Part shown: in pieces, positions 62,200-64,000 of the stretch
How the letters are laid out: each line of letters starts with the position of its first letter
How positions within the stretch are numbered: the stretch's first letter is position 1
Assembly (NCBI RefSeq): GCF_015767245.1
Contig: NZ_JADOTV010000007.1
Span: 132,836 to 196,835, forward strand
Direction of reading: 5' to 3'
Length of the DNA stretch: 64,000 bases
Origin: Aureivirga sp. CE67
GTDB taxonomy: Bacteria; Bacteroidota; Bacteroidia; Flavobacteriales; Flavobacteriaceae
Notes under the pieces: model-generated
Seen by the model: the letters and a program-made list of their open reading frames with translations, nothing else
Database searches by the model: none
What the model was told of the DNA's origin: nothing
Made by a program: the position numbers and the translations under genes

Positions 62200-62424
62200 T
62201 TAATTCATACTAAAATGAAAAAATAGATAAACTATAATTGCAATACAAATAAAACCAATTCTACCATTCCAGTCTTGTTCTAGAATTTCTTTAAAAGAAT
62301 ATTTTTTCTTTAAAAATAACCAACGAATAGACGCTCCAGTCCTTCTGATGATTCCATGGTAAACTATATTAACAATGAAATTAATGATAGCTCCTCCAAC
62401 TATTTCAAGTATAAATTCTCCCAT
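62200..62424 (-). CDS. Small two-span membrane protein
   Basis: 74 residues. The N-terminal amphipathic span GGAIINFIVNIVYHG, IRRTGASIRWLFLKKKYSF, EQDWNGRIG, and a second span FICIAIIVYLFFHF. I recall similar short proteins with the RRTGASIRW word in Bacteroidota near toxin-immunity genes. Function unknown. Confidence 0.6.
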   Translation of the reverse strand: MGEFILEIVGGAIINFIVNIVYHGIIRRTGASIRWLFLKKKYSFKEILEQDWNGRIGFICIAIIVYLFFHFSMN

Positions 62425-62427
62425 TTT

Positions 62428-62934
62428 TTAATTTTTTTTCAATTCATTTTTAATTTTTAAAAGCCAGTTTTTTTGCTCCTCCGTATCCGGAACTTCTAAT
62501 TTTCTATATTCCCTAATACGATCAAAAATACCTTTTTCATTCATTCCTAAATTTATCATTATAGCAGCAGCTAGGAGAGAAGATCTACCAATTCCCATTC
62601 TACAATGAATAACTACTTTTTTAGATTCACGGATTTGATTTGTTAGTTCTTTTACAAGAATTATAAAATCTTTTTCATTATCAGGAATGCTAACATCTTT
62701 GATCGGAAAATTAATAAATTCTATTTGATTCTTTTCACATAATTCTTTTTCATTTTTTAGTCCAAGCTCCCATTGTTCTGATTTTTCAAGTAAAGAAACC
62801 AAACAATCAACTTCTCTAATTTTTAACCATTTTATTTCATCTTCCAACCAATCATTTCCTCTTGGTCTTGCCATTATTCCAATTTTATTTTCACCAATAA
62901 AATGGTCATTTATCCAATAAATTTCTGATATCAA
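62428..62934 (-). CDS. Dual-specificity / protein-tyrosine phosphatase
   Basis: 168 residues, cytoplasmic. The active-site loop is VVIHCRMGIGRSS, with C111 and R117 (HCX5R), and the general acid is D80 in FPIKDVSIPD. ARPRGNDWLEDEIKWLK is the usual opening of bacterial proteins of this CDKN3/PTP-like kind. All catalytic residues are present. Substrate unknown; it ends 3 bases before the small two-span protein. Confidence 0.85.
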   Translation of the reverse strand: MISEIYWINDHFIGENKIGIMARPRGNDWLEDEIKWLKIREVDCLVSLLEKSEQWELGLKNEKELCEKNQIEFINFPIKDVSIPDNEKDFIILVKELTNQIRESKKVVIHCRMGIGRSSLLAAAIMINLGMNEKGIFDRIREYRKLEVPDTEEQKNWLLKIKNELKKN

Positions 62935-62958
62935 TTTTTTAAAATATTTTTATTTTAT

Positions 62959-63810
62959 CTAATCAATAATGAAATCAAAATGTCTCTTAATCTTTTGATC
63001 CAATGATTTTGTATTATCTATTTCATCGAAATAGAATGGAATATCAATTTTGGTATCAAAAAAGACGATATATTTTCTATTATTGATAGAGTTTTCAGGT
63101 CTTGTTTTTATGTTTTTAATTGATTTTTCAATTTCAGAAGTAATTTCTTCTTCAGTATATTTTTCTTTTAGGAGTTTTTTTAATTCGATTTGAATATTTG
63201 AATCCTGATAATTGAAAACTTGTTCTAAAAGTTTATTTAAAGCCAAATTATTCTTACCAAGTTTCATATAAATTTCATGATACATCAAAGTGTTTTGAGC
63301 TTGTCTTTCCATTTCTCCAGTTCCACAATTTGTTAGGTATGGAAAATTATTTTCAGATTGTTCTAAAAAATCCAAAGCTTTAAGATAAGCTCCTTTTTGG
63401 TAATTAATTTCAGCCAATTTTACCAAAGCAAAATGTTTAAGCTGATTGTATTCTTTAGGATAAATAATTTTATTACAATCTTGGTTAATCAGAAAATTAT
63501 AGCAGTTTTCTTTTTCTGTTTTCTCTTGAAAAATATTTTCTTGGTTTTCTAAGATAGAATGATAAATCGATTCAGCTTTATCAAATGTATTTAACTCAAA
63601 ATACAAATCACCAATTTTAGATAATGCTTCTTCACATAGTTCATGATTCGGGTAATTTTCAACAAATTCTTCTAAATGTTTTATGGAGTTCTTCAAATCA
63701 TTTTCACAATAAGAAATGGAAGCAGATTTGATTAATTCACAAGCAGATTTTCCGAACATAAAATTTTGAAGAAAAAAAATAAAGACAAATGATAAGATTA
63801 TTTTTTTCAT
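62959..63810 (-). CDS. Secreted TPR-repeat protein
   Basis: 283 residues with a signal peptide (FFLQNFMFG, then KSACELIKSAS). Helical repeats follow, including HLEEFVENYPNHELCEEALS, IGDLYFELNTFDKAESIYHS and LVKLAEINYQKGAYLKALDF, which match tetratricopeptide consensus and resemble YbgF/BamD-type periplasmic scaffolds. The C-terminal ~60 residues are charged. Partner unknown. Confidence 0.72.
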   Translation of the reverse strand: MKKIILSFVFIFFLQNFMFGKSACELIKSASISYCENDLKNSIKHLEEFVENYPNHELCEEALSKIGDLYFELNTFDKAESIYHSILENQENIFQEKTEKENCYNFLINQDCNKIIYPKEYNQLKHFALVKLAEINYQKGAYLKALDFLEQSENNFPYLTNCGTGEMERQAQNTLMYHEIYMKLGKNNLALNKLLEQVFNYQDSNIQIELKKLLKEKYTEEEITSEIEKSIKNIKTRPENSINNRKYIVFFDTKIDIPFYFDEIDNTKSLDQKIKRHFDFIID

Positions 63811-63879
63811 GATTTTAGATGAAATTTATTGGTTAAGTTATAGTTTTATAAACGTAAAAACTTTTATAAGTTGTGTATA

Positions 63880-63930
63880 TTAAACATTATCACGATTGAT
63901 TTTGTAAGGGACTTCTGAGTGTAACTCTGA
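63880..63930. repeat. Lone family A end followed by a REP-like hairpin
   Basis: TTAAACATTATCACGATTGAT matches the left end of family A (63880-63900), but the GC-rich core does not follow. Instead there is TCTGAGT-GTA-ACTCTGA, a small stem whose loop resembles those of family C. The window ends soon after, so the element may continue. Confidence 0.45.
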
Positions 63931-64000
63931 AATTATGTATTCCGACAGCAATTTTCATAATTTTCTCTCTTTTTTCAAAGTATTTTATTCGAATTTTCTC

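Noticed and set aside
1..64000. tRNA, rRNA or tmRNA genes
   Set aside because: I looked for T-arm words and acceptor stems in the intergenic stretches and for rRNA core sequences; none was found by eye.

Overview
The window comes from a low-GC member of the Bacteroidota, almost certainly a flavobacterium (Flavobacteriaceae). Three signs support this: secreted proteins with type IX secretion (T9SS) C-terminal sorting domains, promoters of the Bacteroidota form TTG-N18..20-TAnnTTTG with almost no Shine-Dalgarno sites, and a typical flavobacterial housekeeping set (prfC, cysS, yidD, lgt, murB, mnmA, aroK). I cannot name a genus or species. I found no rRNA, tRNA, CRISPR array, phage or intact transposase.

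Layout. 1-6.4 kb: tail of an unknown gene, a Dna2-like nuclease-helicase, a hairpin-rich 0.7 kb gap, and a small ars locus (thioredoxin-type arsenate reductase, Acr3 efflux) with three copies of one palindromic operator. 6.5-24.6 kb: MutS2-like ATPase, a large Fn3 surface protein, a heme-oxygenase-like ABM protein, prfC, two paralogous ~1000-residue T9SS surface proteins, then cysS, yidD and lgt. 24.6-31.9 kb: accessory region with a 7-TM protein, DUF1853, lipoproteins, a lone RES-domain protein, a GIY-YIG protein, a beta-flower protein with a YAK tandem repeat, and a 21-bp tandem repeat. Two genes here share a conserved promoter plus leader. 31.9-39.6 kb: a minus-strand efflux locus (ArsR, rhodanese, TolC, adaptor, RND pump, DUF2892) with three copies of a second palindromic operator. 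One of these lies between the -33 and -7 boxes of the arsR promoter. 39.6-56.3 kb: lipoproteins, a degenerate retropepsin-like protein, an aminotransferase, murB, an FkbM-like protein, mnmA-aroK, a sorbosone dehydrogenase-like lipoprotein, a sigma/anti-sigma/beta-barrel operon, DUF805 and a secreted T9SS nuclease. 56.4-63.8 kb: about 14 small minus-strand genes, mostly unrecognised membrane or secreted proteins, resembling an orphan-immunity or accessory island.

Three dispersed intergenic repeat families run through the window. Family A is MITE-like: about 125 bp with ends TAAACATTATCACGTTTGA and a GC-rich core hairpin, seven copies plus one lone end. Family B is about 180 bp, three copies, and looks like a structured RNA or repeat. 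Family C is one composite inverted-repeat element with REP-like hairpins. The clearest under-described signals are the two operator regulons, the shared promoter-leader, families A and B, and the 21-bp repeat that keeps its length exactly over 12 units.

Numbers such as residue positions were counted by hand; family names come from recognising motifs, not from database searches.
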